Shown: one piece after another, positions 25,520 to 34,437 of the stretch | How the letters are laid out: every line of letters begins with the position of its first letter | How positions within the stretch are numbered: the first letter of the stretch is position 1 | DNA from: Bacteroidota bacterium | GTDB taxonomy: Bacteria > Bacteroidota > Bacteroidia > Bacteroidales > Rikenellaceae | Assembly (NCBI GenBank): GCA_023443765.1 | Contig: JAEZTA010000046.1 | Location: 1-53,170, forward strand | Length of the DNA stretch: 53,170 nt | Reading direction: 5' to 3' | Notes under the pieces: model-generated | The model's database searches: none | Told to the model about the DNA's origin: nothing | What the model saw: the letters and a program-made list of their open reading frames with translations, nothing else | Made by a program: the position numbers and the translations under genes

Positions 25520-25753
25520 ATGGAAATCACCCCCGCCCACACCGACAAACGCCGCCTTTTCGCGCGCTGGTTCTGCCGCCGCCTGACGACCTACACCGTC
25601 ATCTGCGCCTTCCTCGCCTTCGTCAACTGGCAAACCTCGCCCCACTACTGGTGGGTGCTGTGGGTCATCGCCGGATGGGGCCTCGGCATCGTACTGTCGC
25701 TCCTCTACTACCTGTTCGACTGCGACGACGAACGCAATTACCGCAACTACTAA
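25520..25753 (+). CDS. Small 2TM-domain membrane protein
   Basis: 77 residues starting MEITPAHTDKRR. Two hydrophobic segments (about 25-42 and 48-64: TTYTVICAFLAFVNW and WWVLWVIAGWGLGIVLSLL) are joined by a short SPHYWW turn, with an acidic tail DCDDERNYRNY. This resembles the 2TM-domain proteins common in Bacteroidota, function unknown. The frame can be extended upstream to a TTG at 25445, but that codon is the -33 element of the promoter, so the ATG is preferred. First gene of the operon. Confidence 0.78.
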   Translation: MEITPAHTDKRRLFARWFCRRLTTYTVICAFLAFVNWQTSPHYWWVLWVIAGWGLGIVLSLLYYLFDCDDERNYRNY

Positions 25754-25764
25754 AAACACACGCC

Positions 25765-26139
25765 ATGAAAACGTTACTCGTAACGCTCGCAGCCCTCGTC
25801 CTGGGCACCGCCGCTGCAACGGCTAAGACACTCGAAATCACGGTCGAAGATGTCCGCAGCGACAAAGGGCAGATTCTCGTAATGGCCTCCGTCGCAGGGC
25901 AGGAACAACCGGTTTACGGCAAGGCCGACGCCAAGAAAGGTTCGGTCGTCGTGACCCTCACGGGCCTCGAAGCCGATGCCGTCGAGGTGTCGCTCTTCCA
26001 CGACGAGGACGGCGACTTCAAAATGAAGATGGGTGACCGCGGTCCGCTGGAGGGCTATGCCGCTAAGAAATGCAAACTCCCCGCCGACGCGAACGCCGCG
26101 AAACTGCGCCTCTACTACCCGGCCGCCGAAAACGAATAG
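25765..26139 (+). CDS. DUF2141-like exported protein
   Basis: 124 residues with a signal peptide ending near TAAATA (about 20). The mature part is a small beta domain with EDVRSDKGQILVMAS, then VEVSLFHDEDGDFKMK, the pattern of DUF2141 proteins that are often encoded next to outer-membrane receptors. Role unknown; probably periplasmic. It lies 11 bp after the 2TM gene and 6 bp before the outer-membrane barrel gene. Confidence 0.85.
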   Translation: MKTLLVTLAALVLGTAAATAKTLEITVEDVRSDKGQILVMASVAGQEQPVYGKADAKKGSVVVTLTGLEADAVEVSLFHDEDGDFKMKMGDRGPLEGYAAKKCKLPADANAAKLRLYYPAAENE

Positions 26140-26145
26140 CACCCC

Positions 26146-28491
26146 ATGCGCCGCCTTGCCTTCCTGCTCCTGCTCGCGCCGTCGTTCGCCGCTGCACAAC
26201 GCCCCGTCGTCACGGGACGTGCGGTGGACGCCGACGGAGGCGTAGCCTATGCCACGGTCACGCTCTCCCGCGAAGGACAGCAGGCCACGGGCGGCACGAC
26301 CAACACCGAAGGGCGCTTCCGCCTCACGGCCGACACGGGCAACTATGTACTCTCGCTGCGCCACGTGGGTTTCGAGCCGCTCGAACGGTCGTTCCACATG
26401 GGCCTGCTGGGGCTTGACCTCGGGGAACTCCGCCTGACGGCCACCGGCATCGGGTCCGTGACCGTCACGGCAGAGGCAGTGACCCGCGAGAACGACCGTT
26501 TCGTGGTCAGCGTCGGCGACGGCCCGGCCTTCGCGGGACGCGACGGGGAGGAGTTGCTGCAACTGGCCCCGGGCGTCCGGATCGGAGACAACGGCATCTC
26601 GGTCAACGGTGCTTCGGGGACGCAGGTTTACATCGACGGACGCCGGTTGAAAGGCTCTGCCGAACAAACCGCCGCTTACCTCCGCAGCCTCACGGCGGCC
26701 GACATCGCCCGCATCGAGGTCCTGTCCCAAACCGGGGCAGAGTTTGCAGCGGATGCACGTGGCGGCGTGATCCTGATCACCCTGCGCCGCCGCAGGGCCG
26801 ACGGCATGGACGGGAGTGTCCAGGCCGCAACGACGCAGAGTTCACACCTGAGCGCTTATGCCCCTTCGGGCCGCCTCGGCATCCGCACGGGCCGCTGGAC
26901 CGTCAGCGCCTCGGCAGCCGGAACCTTCACGCCCCGGGCCGAAAGCCGCTTTACGGAGAGCCGCAACTCCCCCTTCCGCGGCGAGAGTGCGACCAAAGGC
27001 CGCAGTAACTACGGCCGCGGAGAGCTGGCCGCCGTTTTCGACCCTTCGCCGCACCACACGGCAGGTCTCTCCGCCGAATACACCGCGAACAGCCTCCACA
27101 TGCCGACCTCGGCGCAGACCGAACTGAACGGCACGGCAGCCGACAGCCGCTACCGCCAGCACACCGACGACAGGACGCTGGCCCTCACGGCCAACTACCT
27201 CTGGCGCATCGACACGCTGGGGTCCGAACTCAAACTGATCGCCGACTACACCCGTTACGCCTCCGGCGGCGACAACGACTACCGGACCCGCTACACCACA
27301 GCGACAAACGCCCGCGATTCGCTCTACCGCTCCGATGCCCGGTCGCGTTACGACATCCTGACCGCCGACCTCTCGCTGACGCGCCGCCTTTCCCACGGCC
27401 TGACCCTGCGCGCCGGAGGCCGTTACACCCGCAACGGCATGGACGACCGTAATCGCTACCAAGCCCTTGAGGGCAACGCCTGGCGCGACCTCGCGGATTA
27501 CGGTTACACGCGGCGTTACACCGAACAGACCGGGGCGGCATACGCTTCGCTGGCGCTGAAACACGGCCGCTGGGACCTCACGGCGGGGCTGCGGGGCGAA
27601 TACACAGCCATCGGGTCCGAAGGCCTCGATCGCAACTACTTCGGGCTTTTCCCAAACTTCTCGGTCAACTACGCCCTCAACGGACTGCGGACGTGGATGC
27701 TGGCGGCGCAATGGAGCCGCAACATCGAACGGCCTTCGTTCCCGGCGCTCAATCCCGCACGTATCCAGCTTTCGGATTACAGCTACCAGACAGGCAATCC
27801 CGCGCTGCGCCCGACCTACATTCAGCGCGTGTCGCTGACGCTGATCTGGCGTTACCGCTATGTACTCTCGCTCGGCGGCAACCTCCACCGCAACCTGATC
27901 CGCGAAGTGGCGTCGGCCGACGCCGCAAACCCCGACGCCATCCGCATCCGCCCCGAAAACCACTACACCGAGAACCACTGGTTCGCATTCCTCAACCTGC
28001 CGCTGAAGATCACCCGCTGGTGGGAGCTCCGGCTCAATGCCGTAGGCGTGGCGCAGCGTATCCGCCTCGAACGCCATGACGCCCCTGCAACCCACGGATT
28101 GCTGTTCGCCGACACCACGGCGGCCTTCACGCTTCCGGCAGAATTTTACGTCGAAGCCGTTTACCGCTGCCAGAGCCGCCTCTACTCGGGCAACAGCGAG
28201 GTCGGCCCCCGGCATACGCTCGGGGCGACAGTCAAAAAACGCCTCTGCAAAAAGCAACTGACACTCTTTCTGACGGCACAGAACCTCACGGACTGCGGCT
28301 GGGAGTTCGTCTCGCGGACCGACGGCTTGAGCCGCGTTGTGAAGGCTCGTCAACCGTGGTCGGGCCGCACGTGGAAGATCGGGGCGTCGTGGAATTTCCG
28401 CTCCGGGGAGCATTTCCGGGCCCGGAAGGTCGAAAGCGCCGCAACCTCCGAACGCAACCGCCTCGGCAAAACCGACGGACAATCGAAATAA
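26146..28491 (+). CDS. Outer-membrane beta-barrel protein of the TonB-receptor-like family
   Basis: 781 residues. A signal peptide ends near AAAQ (18), then a carboxypeptidase-regulatory-like domain (about 19-95; GRAVDADGGVAYATVTL, FRLTADTGNYVLSLRHVGF), a plug-like domain (GVRIGDNGISVNG, RIEVLSQTGAEF), and a long barrel with alternating aromatic strands ending SWNFRSGEHF. This is the outer-membrane beta-barrel family related to TonB receptors. No SusD-like partner is next to it, so it is not a classic glycan uptake pair. Ligand unknown. It sits in an operon with a DUF2141-like protein and a winged-helix regulator. Confidence 0.88.
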   Translation: MRRLAFLLLLAPSFAAAQRPVVTGRAVDADGGVAYATVTLSREGQQATGGTTNTEGRFRLTADTGNYVLSLRHVGFEPLERSFHMGLLGLDLGELRLTATGIGSVTVTAEAVTRENDRFVVSVGDGPAFAGRDGEELLQLAPGVRIGDNGISVNGASGTQVYIDGRRLKGSAEQTAAYLRSLTAADIARIEVLSQTGAEFAADARGGVILITLRRRRADGMDGSVQAATTQSSHLSAYAPSGRLGIRTGRWTVSASAAGTFTPRAESRFTESRNSPFRGESATKGRSNYGRGELAAVFDPSPHHTAGLSAEYTANSLHMPTSAQTELNGTAADSRYRQHTDDRTLALTANYLWRIDTLGSELKLIADYTRYASGGDNDYRTRYTTATNARDSLYRSDARSRYDILTADLSLTRRLSHGLTLRAGGRYTRNGMDDRNRYQALEGNAWRDLADYGYTRRYTEQTGAAYASLALKHGRWDLTAGLRGEYTAIGSEGLDRNYFGLFPNFSVNYALNGLRTWMLAAQWSRNIERPSFPALNPARIQLSDYSYQTGNPALRPTYIQRVSLTLIWRYRYVLSLGGNLHRNLIREVASADAANPDAIRIRPENHYTENHWFAFLNLPLKITRWWELRLNAVGVAQRIRLERHDAPATHGLLFADTTAAFTLPAEFYVEAVYRCQSRLYSGNSEVGPRHTLGATVKKRLCKKQLTLFLTAQNLTDCGWEFVSRTDGLSRVVKARQPWSGRTWKIGASWNFRSGEHFRARKVESAATSERNRLGKTDGQSK

Positions 28492-28523
28492 ATTCGTAAC
28501 TTTAACCCCAAAATCACACACCC

Positions 28524-29150
28524 ATGGACGACAAAAACCTCCGGGCCGACCAAAGCATCGAACTCATCCGGCAAATGATCCGCGACACACGCCGCCGCCT
28601 TTCGCCGGGCAGCAGCAACCTGTTCCTCGTATGGGGCTACCTGCTGGGCGCGACCGCCGTCGGAATTTTCTTCCTGCTGACCTTCACCGACAACCGTGCC
28701 TGGCAATGGCTGTGGCTGCCGGCACTGGCTGCCGGGGGCATCTTCACCTGGTGGCACAACCACCGCTACGCCGCGCAGGTCAAAAGCTACACCGACCGCC
28801 TGCTGGAACAAATCTGGGGCTGCGTAGGAGGCCTCGTATTCTTCTCGACCTTCGTGATCTGCATGGACCGCGAATGGCCCGTCGACCCGCTGTTCCCGGC
28901 ACTACTGCTGATCAGCGCGGGACTTTTTATCTCGGGAACCGTGATCCACAACAAATACATGTATTACGTTTCATGCTTCCTGCTGCCGGTCTCCTTCGGC
29001 ATCATCCGCGAATCGTGGATCAACGTCAACCCCGACGGCAACCTGATCCAGTTCGCCGTGGCGGTTCTCGTCGGGCTTGCAGGCTCGGGATATGCACTCA
29101 AACGACAGGTTAAACGCGACGCCGCAAAGACGCCGGAAAACGAACAGTAA
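28524..29150 (+). CDS. Multi-pass inner-membrane protein, paralogue of the next gene
   Basis: 208 residues. A cytoplasmic N-terminus (DQSIELIRQMIRDTRRRL) is followed by about five hydrophobic segments (near 35-53, 60-75, 97-115, 123-140, 146-160 and 175-190). The N-terminus and first membrane segment closely resemble those of the following gene (MI-x-x-TR-x-R and WGY). I know no function for it; pairs of this kind with a winged-helix gene occur in Bacteroidota. Confidence 0.8.
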   Translation: MDDKNLRADQSIELIRQMIRDTRRRLSPGSSNLFLVWGYLLGATAVGIFFLLTFTDNRAWQWLWLPALAAGGIFTWWHNHRYAAQVKSYTDRLLEQIWGCVGGLVFFSTFVICMDREWPVDPLFPALLLISAGLFISGTVIHNKYMYYVSCFLLPVSFGIIRESWINVNPDGNLIQFAVAVLVGLAGSGYALKRQVKRDAAKTPENEQ

Positions 29151-29151
29151 G

Positions 29152-29742
29152 ATGGAAGAGCGTAAACTGGAAGCCGCCGAAAGCCTGGCGCTGATCGGCC
29201 GCATGATCGAAAATACCCGCAGCCGCATGGTTCGCAATTCGGGCCGCCCGCTGCTGGCTTGGGGCTATGCCACGGTCCTGACAACGCTCATCGTCTGGGG
29301 CGCGGTCGTCTATTTCCAGGACGGGCGCTGGAACTACCTCTGGATACTGCTGCCGCTGCTGGGCTGGTTGCTGATGTGGATTACACGCGAAAAGAAGCGC
29401 GAAGGCGAGGTGCACACGTTCGTCGACCGCGTGATCGGGAACATCTGGATGGTAATGGGTCTTTCGGCCTGGTTTGTCAGCATGATCTCGCTGTTTTCGC
29501 TTATTCGGCTGCCGATCCTGTTCGTCATCATCCTGATCATGGGGATGGGGACCGCCGTCACGGGACTGATCATCCGTTTCACTCCGGCCACGATCGGCGG
29601 CGCGGCGGCCATCGTCATCGCACCATTCGCAATCATCGTCGGCAATGCATGGCAGCCGCTGCTTTTCATCATCAGTTTCGTGGTGATGATGATCATCCCG
29701 GGCCACATTCTCAACTACAAGTCGAACCACCCCGCCCAATAA
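29152..29742 (+). CDS. Multi-pass inner-membrane protein, second paralogue
   Basis: 196 residues starting MEERKLEAAESLALIGRM one base after the preceding stop. It has the same N-terminal motif as its neighbour (SLALIGRMIENTRSRM, then LLAWGYATVL) and about five membrane segments, so the two arose by duplication. An open extension upstream only covers the end of the previous gene. Function unknown; the regulator that follows suggests that both are controlled by, or signal to, the winged-helix protein. Confidence 0.8.
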   Translation: MEERKLEAAESLALIGRMIENTRSRMVRNSGRPLLAWGYATVLTTLIVWGAVVYFQDGRWNYLWILLPLLGWLLMWITREKKREGEVHTFVDRVIGNIWMVMGLSAWFVSMISLFSLIRLPILFVIILIMGMGTAVTGLIIRFTPATIGGAAAIVIAPFAIIVGNAWQPLLFIISFVVMMIIPGHILNYKSNHPAQ

Positions 29743-29746
29743 CGCA

Positions 29747-30031
29747 ATGTTCAAAGAGCTGAATCCACTGCTACACTCCGAGCTGAGGCTAGCCGTCGTT
29801 TCGATCCTTATCGGGGTCGAAAGCGCCGACTTCGTCTTCATCCGGCAGCAGACCGGAGCCACGGCGGGCAACCTCTCGGTGCAGTTGGACAAGTTATCGA
29901 AAGCGGGTTATATCGAAATGGAAAAGACGTTCCGGGGCAAGATACCCTGCACGATCTGCCGCATCACCGACGCCGGGCGCGACGCTTTTGGCGAGTATGT
30001 CGAGGCTTTGCAGAGTTATATAAAGAAATAG
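29747..30031 (+). CDS. Winged-helix transcriptional regulator (MarR/PadR-like, HTH_34 type)
   Basis: 94 residues, essentially one winged helix-turn-helix: helix 1 PLLHSELRLAVVSIL, recognition part TGATAGNLSVQLDKLSKAGYI, wing EMEKTFRGKIPCTICRIT, and a C-terminal dimer helix. This short form occurs in Bacteroidota downstream of membrane proteins and probably autoregulates the operon (inference). The stop codon lies inside the bidirectional terminator at 30018-30058. Confidence 0.9.
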   Translation: MFKELNPLLHSELRLAVVSILIGVESADFVFIRQQTGATAGNLSVQLDKLSKAGYIEMEKTFRGKIPCTICRITDAGRDAFGEYVEALQSYIKK

Positions 30032-30058
30032 GTTCCCGCAGGAGCCTATTTCTTTATA
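30018..30058. terminator. Bidirectional terminator shared by two convergent genes
   Basis: A near-perfect stem (TATAAAGAAATAGG at 30018-30032 with CCTATTTCTTTATA at 30045-30058) has T-rich or A-rich flanks. It contains the stop codon of the winged-helix gene (30029-30031) and that of the LysO-like gene (30054-30056). Confidence 0.85.
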
Positions 30059-30971
30059 AGGAGCAGAAGAACGTCACCAGGAACGGGACGCTGAAGTCGA
30101 GCACGCAGCCGTGGAAGATCGAAACCACGACATAGGGCCGTCCCGCAGACTGCGTGATGATCGGCAGCGTGGTGTCGAAGGTCGTGGCGCCGCCGATCGA
30201 CACGGCGGCGAGGGGTCCGCACCAGCGCGCCACGAGCGGCGCGGCCAGCAGGGTGAATATTTCGCGCATGACGTTGCACAGCAGGGCGATCGTAGCCAGC
30301 TCCGGCCCCCGGAAGTCGGCAATAAAGATGCTTGACAGCGAATAGTAGCCGAAGCCCGCACCCACGGCCAGCGAGTCGGTCAGCGACCATCCGCCGAGCA
30401 ACGGTGCAGCGACGGCGGCTCCGGCCAGGGTCCCGACGGCCGTGGCGACGGGCAGCAATGCCAGTCGCGGATCGAGGCGCCGGACACGTCCGGCCAGCGT
30501 ACGGTCGTTACCGAGCGTCATCCCGACGCAGAACATCAGGGCATACAGCACATAGGTACTGATCCGCGACCCGGCCACGTCGAGCGGCGTCAGCAAGCCT
30601 GCCGCGCATCCCACCACAAAGAAAGCGACAATCACGAGGCTGCCTTTCAGGGCCGTCCAGGTGGAAACAGGCGCTTCCGCCACCGCCCCGCCGTCGTCCG
30701 CAGGCACAGCGCGGCCGCGAATCCGCCGCCACAGCAGCCATGCCGCGAAGATGCTCCCCGCAACAGACAGAACAAAGATTGCAAAGGCGACGGCCCCGAG
30801 CGTCGCCAGTCCGCCGACGACCGCAGGGTCGGAACCGACTTCGACGCCCAGCAGGAACAGCAGGGCCCAGATAATAACAGTGATAAGTCGTTGTACAAAG
30901 GCGAGGCGCCAACTGATTAGCAGGCGCCCCGTCACAATGCCTCCGATGATGACGGCGAATATTACAAACAT
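30054..30971 (-). CDS. lysO: Lysine exporter LysO-family protein
   Basis: 305 residues, about eight membrane segments. It matches the LysO (YbjE, DUF340) family: an N-terminal half with FLLGVEVGSD and LITVIIWALL, and a C-terminal half with GAGFGYYSLSSIF, CNVMREIFTLL and GGATTFDTTLP. In E. coli LysO exports lysine and thialysine. It lies 5 bp after the AsmA-like gene on the same strand. Confidence 0.9.
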   Translation of the reverse strand: MFVIFAVIIGGIVTGRLLISWRLAFVQRLITVIIWALLFLLGVEVGSDPAVVGGLATLGAVAFAIFVLSVAGSIFAAWLLWRRIRGRAVPADDGGAVAEAPVSTWTALKGSLVIVAFFVVGCAAGLLTPLDVAGSRISTYVLYALMFCVGMTLGNDRTLAGRVRRLDPRLALLPVATAVGTLAGAAVAAPLLGGWSLTDSLAVGAGFGYYSLSSIFIADFRGPELATIALLCNVMREIFTLLAAPLVARWCGPLAAVSIGGATTFDTTLPIITQSAGRPYVVVSIFHGCVLDFSVPFLVTFFCSL

Positions 30972-30976
30972 GCCGG

Positions 30977-33637
30977 TTATTCCTTTTTCGCCGTGAGTTT
31001 TTCGATCTGTCGCTCGGTCTCGGCTTCGAGGTTGGCGGCCTGCTTCTCAGCCTCCTGCACCAGTTTATCCCCGGCCTTCTCGGCAGCAATCTTGGCCAAA
31101 GCCCCCTTCGAAGAGGCCCCCTCGACGAGTTTCGTGCGCTGCGCCTGTGCGGCTTCGACGAGTTTCACGCCCGCCCGTTTCGCCTCCGCACGGAGGTTCT
31201 CAATCTGTTTGGCAACCTCCTCGGAGAGCGATTCGCTGCCCGTAAGTTTCTGGATCTGCTCGTTGACGACGTTCTTCACCGCCTCCTCGGCAGCCTCCTT
31301 CACGCCGAGCGTGATTTTCGGCGCGGAGAACGTGCCTCCGATGTTCACACCGACCGACTGGAGCGCTTTTCCGCCCGGGATGGCCACCTTGGCCTTGTAG
31401 TCGATGGTCTGGTCGAGGCCCGTCGAACCGGCGAGGTTGATGTTGATGCCGCCCATCTTCAGATCGAAAGGCTGCGTGGTGATGCGGCCGTCCTTGATCG
31501 CAAAGCGGATCGCTACGTCCTTGGCCTCGATTTTCCGCAGGTCGTCGTTGCCCAGCGCCTTGGCCAGCGCATCGAATGCCTCGATGTTCTGGATATGGAT
31601 GTTGGCCGACTTGATTTCGCCGGTAGCGTTGAGCGACTGCAGGTCGGGGGACATTTCGGCGTCGAGCGACGTGCGCAGGTCCAGTGCCAGCGCGTAATCG
31701 CCGCCCGTCTTGGCGAAGATGGGCACGAGTTTCTGCACCATCTCCAACTCCTCGAAGGTCTTCTGGAACGAAGCGCCCGAAATATCGGCTTTAAGTTTCA
31801 GGGCCGGATGCGCCGCATCGACAGCCGTCGAATAGCTGCCCGAAGCGGTCGCCTTGCCGCCGAAGATCCCCAGTCCGAGACGTTCGAGCGACAGCGTGCC
31901 GTCGGCAATACGCATTTCGCCCGTAATGTCGTTGATCGTCATCTGCCCGAAGAGAACTTTGCGCAGGTCGGTGTTGAGCGACAGGTTCAGGTTACGCGGA
32001 ACCTCGATGGCCTGCATCGGCTCGGCAGGAGCCTCCCCGGCTGTGGGGTCCTCCTCCGTAGCGGGGAGTGCATCCATCATCTCGTTCAGGTCGAGGAGTT
32101 CCGATTTCACGTAGAGGCGGCCCGAAAGCAGATCGCCGCGCAGCAGGTAACCGATGTAGTTGGTCAGCTGACCGTTGGCCGCGAGGTCGCTCTTGCCGAC
32201 CGTCACGCCGAACTCGCCGAGCGTCATCGCAGCGGGGGTAATGGTGGCCGCAGCGCGGCGGATATGGACTGTCGGGAGGTTGGGAAGCGTCAGCCCCAGA
32301 CCCTCGACGACGAACGTTCCCTGTGCGCCGAGTTGCTCATAGCGGCTCTTCTCGATGTCGGACATACGGCCCGAAAGTTTCAGGTCGACAGTGAACAGGC
32401 CGCCCAGTTCGACGCCCTTTTCCAGCGGATAGACCTCCTTTATGGCTCCCAGATCAACATGTCCGTCGGCCGTAGCGCGGAAAACGGGATCGCTGACAAG
32501 GTTCGTGGCGTAGAAAGTCGCCGCAACGGAATTTCCGGCCATCTTAAGGCCGAACTTCGAGAGGTCAATAACGGTTTTATCCATCACACCGCCGGGATTC
32601 GAAACCTTGACGGCGATGTTGATGTCGGTCACAGCCTTGGGCAGCGACGAGTATTGGAAACTGCCGTTGCGGACCTCAGTCTTCAGTTCGAAGGCCGGGA
32701 GCGCCGTGCCGCGCATCTCGCCCTTGGCCCAAAGGCCCATCGACAGTTCGCCGCCGGCCGAAAGGTTCTTGAATTCGCGGGTATAGAAAGCCGGCACCAG
32801 CGACAGCACGTCCTTAAACTGCACCTTGTCGCAACCGGCCTTGAGGTCGAGGGCCAGCCCATCGTCGTGCATCTCGACCCAGCCGTCGAGGCCGACCGAA
32901 ATGGCGTTCAGGCGGAGTGTATTTTTCGAAAACGTGAAGCGGTTGTTTTTCAGGTCGGCGTCGATCACGGCGACAAGTTCCGCCTCGGCGTCGCTCAGCA
33001 GCGGAATGCCGCCCGAAACGAACCGCATGGCGGCAGCCGTCAGGCGCAGGTCGAGATCCGTCCGGTCGGCCGACATGTTGCCCTGCAGGCGTAGCGAAAG
33101 GGGCATCGTCGAGAAACGCATGTTCGTCGAATCGTCCTCATAGCGGATCGCAGCGTCGGAAATGCGGAAGTCGCGGACCGAAAGCCGGAACGACGAGGCC
33201 CCGGCATCCTCCGTCGGCTCCTCCGCCGCAGGTTCGTCCGAAGGTTTCATCACATCCCAGTTGACGGCTCCGTCGGCGAGTTTGCGGGCATGCACGGAGG
33301 GCGATGCGAGGATGACCTTCGTCACCTCGAACCCGTCGTCGCCGAAGAGCGACATCAGGTTGACGACCACCGAAATACGCCGTGCAGCGACGATCGTATC
33401 GCCCTCGAAGCGGTCGACGCCCACCAGCGTCAGCCCCTTCAGCTCCAGCGAAGCGTTGGGGAAATGGCGCAAAAGGCTGATGTCGAGTTTCTCGAAATCC
33501 AGCTTTGCTGCGAGCATCGCATTGGCCTCGCGTTTCACGATGTCGGCGATCTTACCCTTCAGCGCAATCGGCGCGATCAGGGCGATGGCCAGAATAACGG
33601 CCACCACAATGGCCGCGATCTTCACGAACTTTTTCAT
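30977..33637 (-). CDS. AsmA-family envelope protein
   Basis: 886 residues with one N-terminal membrane anchor (about 5-27; IAAIVVAVILAIALIAPIAL), then a long repeat-rich beta region typical of AsmA/TamB-like lipid-transfer proteins. The AsmA N-terminal pattern ANAMLAAKLDFEKLDIS.LRHFP is clear, as is the C-terminal AsmA_2 region. The C-terminal ~120 residues are alanine- and lysine-rich and predicted helical. Probably inner-membrane anchored and involved in outer-membrane lipid homeostasis. Its start overlaps the GNAT stop by 4 bp (ATGA). Confidence 0.9.
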   Translation of the reverse strand: MKKFVKIAAIVVAVILAIALIAPIALKGKIADIVKREANAMLAAKLDFEKLDISLLRHFPNASLELKGLTLVGVDRFEGDTIVAARRISVVVNLMSLFGDDGFEVTKVILASPSVHARKLADGAVNWDVMKPSDEPAAEEPTEDAGASSFRLSVRDFRISDAAIRYEDDSTNMRFSTMPLSLRLQGNMSADRTDLDLRLTAAAMRFVSGGIPLLSDAEAELVAVIDADLKNNRFTFSKNTLRLNAISVGLDGWVEMHDDGLALDLKAGCDKVQFKDVLSLVPAFYTREFKNLSAGGELSMGLWAKGEMRGTALPAFELKTEVRNGSFQYSSLPKAVTDINIAVKVSNPGGVMDKTVIDLSKFGLKMAGNSVAATFYATNLVSDPVFRATADGHVDLGAIKEVYPLEKGVELGGLFTVDLKLSGRMSDIEKSRYEQLGAQGTFVVEGLGLTLPNLPTVHIRRAAATITPAAMTLGEFGVTVGKSDLAANGQLTNYIGYLLRGDLLSGRLYVKSELLDLNEMMDALPATEEDPTAGEAPAEPMQAIEVPRNLNLSLNTDLRKVLFGQMTINDITGEMRIADGTLSLERLGLGIFGGKATASGSYSTAVDAAHPALKLKADISGASFQKTFEELEMVQKLVPIFAKTGGDYALALDLRTSLDAEMSPDLQSLNATGEIKSANIHIQNIEAFDALAKALGNDDLRKIEAKDVAIRFAIKDGRITTQPFDLKMGGININLAGSTGLDQTIDYKAKVAIPGGKALQSVGVNIGGTFSAPKITLGVKEAAEEAVKNVVNEQIQKLTGSESLSEEVAKQIENLRAEAKRAGVKLVEAAQAQRTKLVEGASSKGALAKIAAEKAGDKLVQEAEKQAANLEAETERQIEKLTAKKE

Positions 33638-34083
33638 TCCACGTCTATTTTACAGGCGAAAAGCGTAGTTTCCGCCTCCTTGAATCCAACTTTCTCATAC
33701 AACCGGTGCGCCGCCTTTCGGGCAGGGTTGGAGGTGAGCATCACTTTCCCGGCCCCGACGGCAGCAGCATGTTCCAGCGCCGCGCGCACGAGCGCTTCGC
33801 CGGCGCCCACTCCCCGGGCAGCCGTGTCGACCACCACATCCTCGATCCACGCCTTACTCCCCGAAGGCACGTCGTACCACACCAGGGTCAGCACCCCGAC
33901 GATGGTCCCGGCAGCCTCAGCGGCGAAAAGCGCCGTCGACGGGCTCCCGACCAGCGCCTGCAACCGCTCCGCAGCAGGAGCCGCAAGCCGCGGCGAAAGC
34001 TGCGGCATCAGCCGCGCAAAGGCTTCGGCCAGGGAATCGGTGACTTCGGTCACCTGTCGCACGCTAAGTTCCATCGTCAGCAT
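33634..34083 (-). CDS. GNAT-family N-acetyltransferase
   Basis: 149 residues from the ATG at 34083 (146 from 34074, MELSVRQVTEV). It is a standard GNAT domain: AAGTIVGVLTLVWYDVP, the acetyl-CoA loop DVVVDTAARGVGAGEALV (about 90-107) and LTSNPARKAAHRLYEKVGF. Substrate unknown. The open frame upstream runs antisense through a riboswitch and is not coding. It is translationally coupled to the AsmA-like gene. Confidence 0.9.
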   Translation of the reverse strand: MLTMELSVRQVTEVTDSLAEAFARLMPQLSPRLAAPAAERLQALVGSPSTALFAAEAAGTIVGVLTLVWYDVPSGSKAWIEDVVVDTAARGVGAGEALVRAALEHAAAVGAGKVMLTSNPARKAAHRLYEKVGFKEAETTLFACKIDVE

Positions 34084-34091
34084 ATTTAGCA

Positions 34092-34099
34092 CAAAGATA
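34092..34099 (-). promoter_or_regulatory. Probable -7 box of the GNAT/AsmA/LysO operon
   Basis: TATCTTTG on the minus strand, 8 bp before the ATG at 34083 and 17 bp before the one at 34074; the short distance favours the second start. No TTG at the usual distance. Confidence 0.5.
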
Positions 34100-34142
34100 G
34101 CCTTTTTAGCCGAAACGCTATGGCTATCTGCGGAAAAAAGCG

Positions 34143-34150
34143 TACTTTTG
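34143..34150 (+). promoter_or_regulatory. Probable -7 box of the cobalamin operon
   Basis: TACTTTTG matches TAnnTTTG and lies just before the riboswitch; the predicted start is near 34157. The expected -33 position reads ATG rather than TTG. Confidence 0.55.
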
Positions 34151-34157
34151 CCCCGCA

Positions 34158-34345
34158 ACGGTTCCATCGGCACCCCGGAAGGGTGCATGGGATTAAAAGG
34201 GAATGCCGTGAAACCCGGCAACAGTTCCCGCTGCTGTAAGTTACGCCATGCGTTCCGGCACTCTTTGGCCACTGTCCCCACGGACGGGAAGGCGCCGGAA
34301 CGGTAACGAGTCAGAAGACCTGCCGCTGCAATTCGGAACATGGAT
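34158..34345 (+). promoter_or_regulatory. Cobalamin (adenosylcobalamin) riboswitch
   Basis: Conserved blocks appear in order: GGGAATGCCGTGAAACCCGG, then CCCGCTGCTGTAA, then GCCACTGTCC and CGGGAAGGCG, and the B12 box AGTCAGAAGACCTGCC (34309-34324). These are the core elements of the class I cobalamin riboswitch. It precedes a BtuG/BtuB-type operon by about 90 nt, so high cobalamin should lower expression. No clear terminator follows, so it may act on translation of the first gene (inference). Ends are approximate. Confidence 0.93.
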
Positions 34346-34437
34346 CAACCCTGCGGAGAATGGGGACGGCAAGCGATCACGAAGAGTAATCTTTCAGGCA
34401 CTTACACCCCCGGAACCGCACTTTAGAGTTTACGACG

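Noticed and set aside
34084..34341. N-terminal extension of the GNAT gene
   Set aside because: The extension runs antisense through the riboswitch and has no family match; the ATG at 34083 or 34074 fits the GNAT domain.
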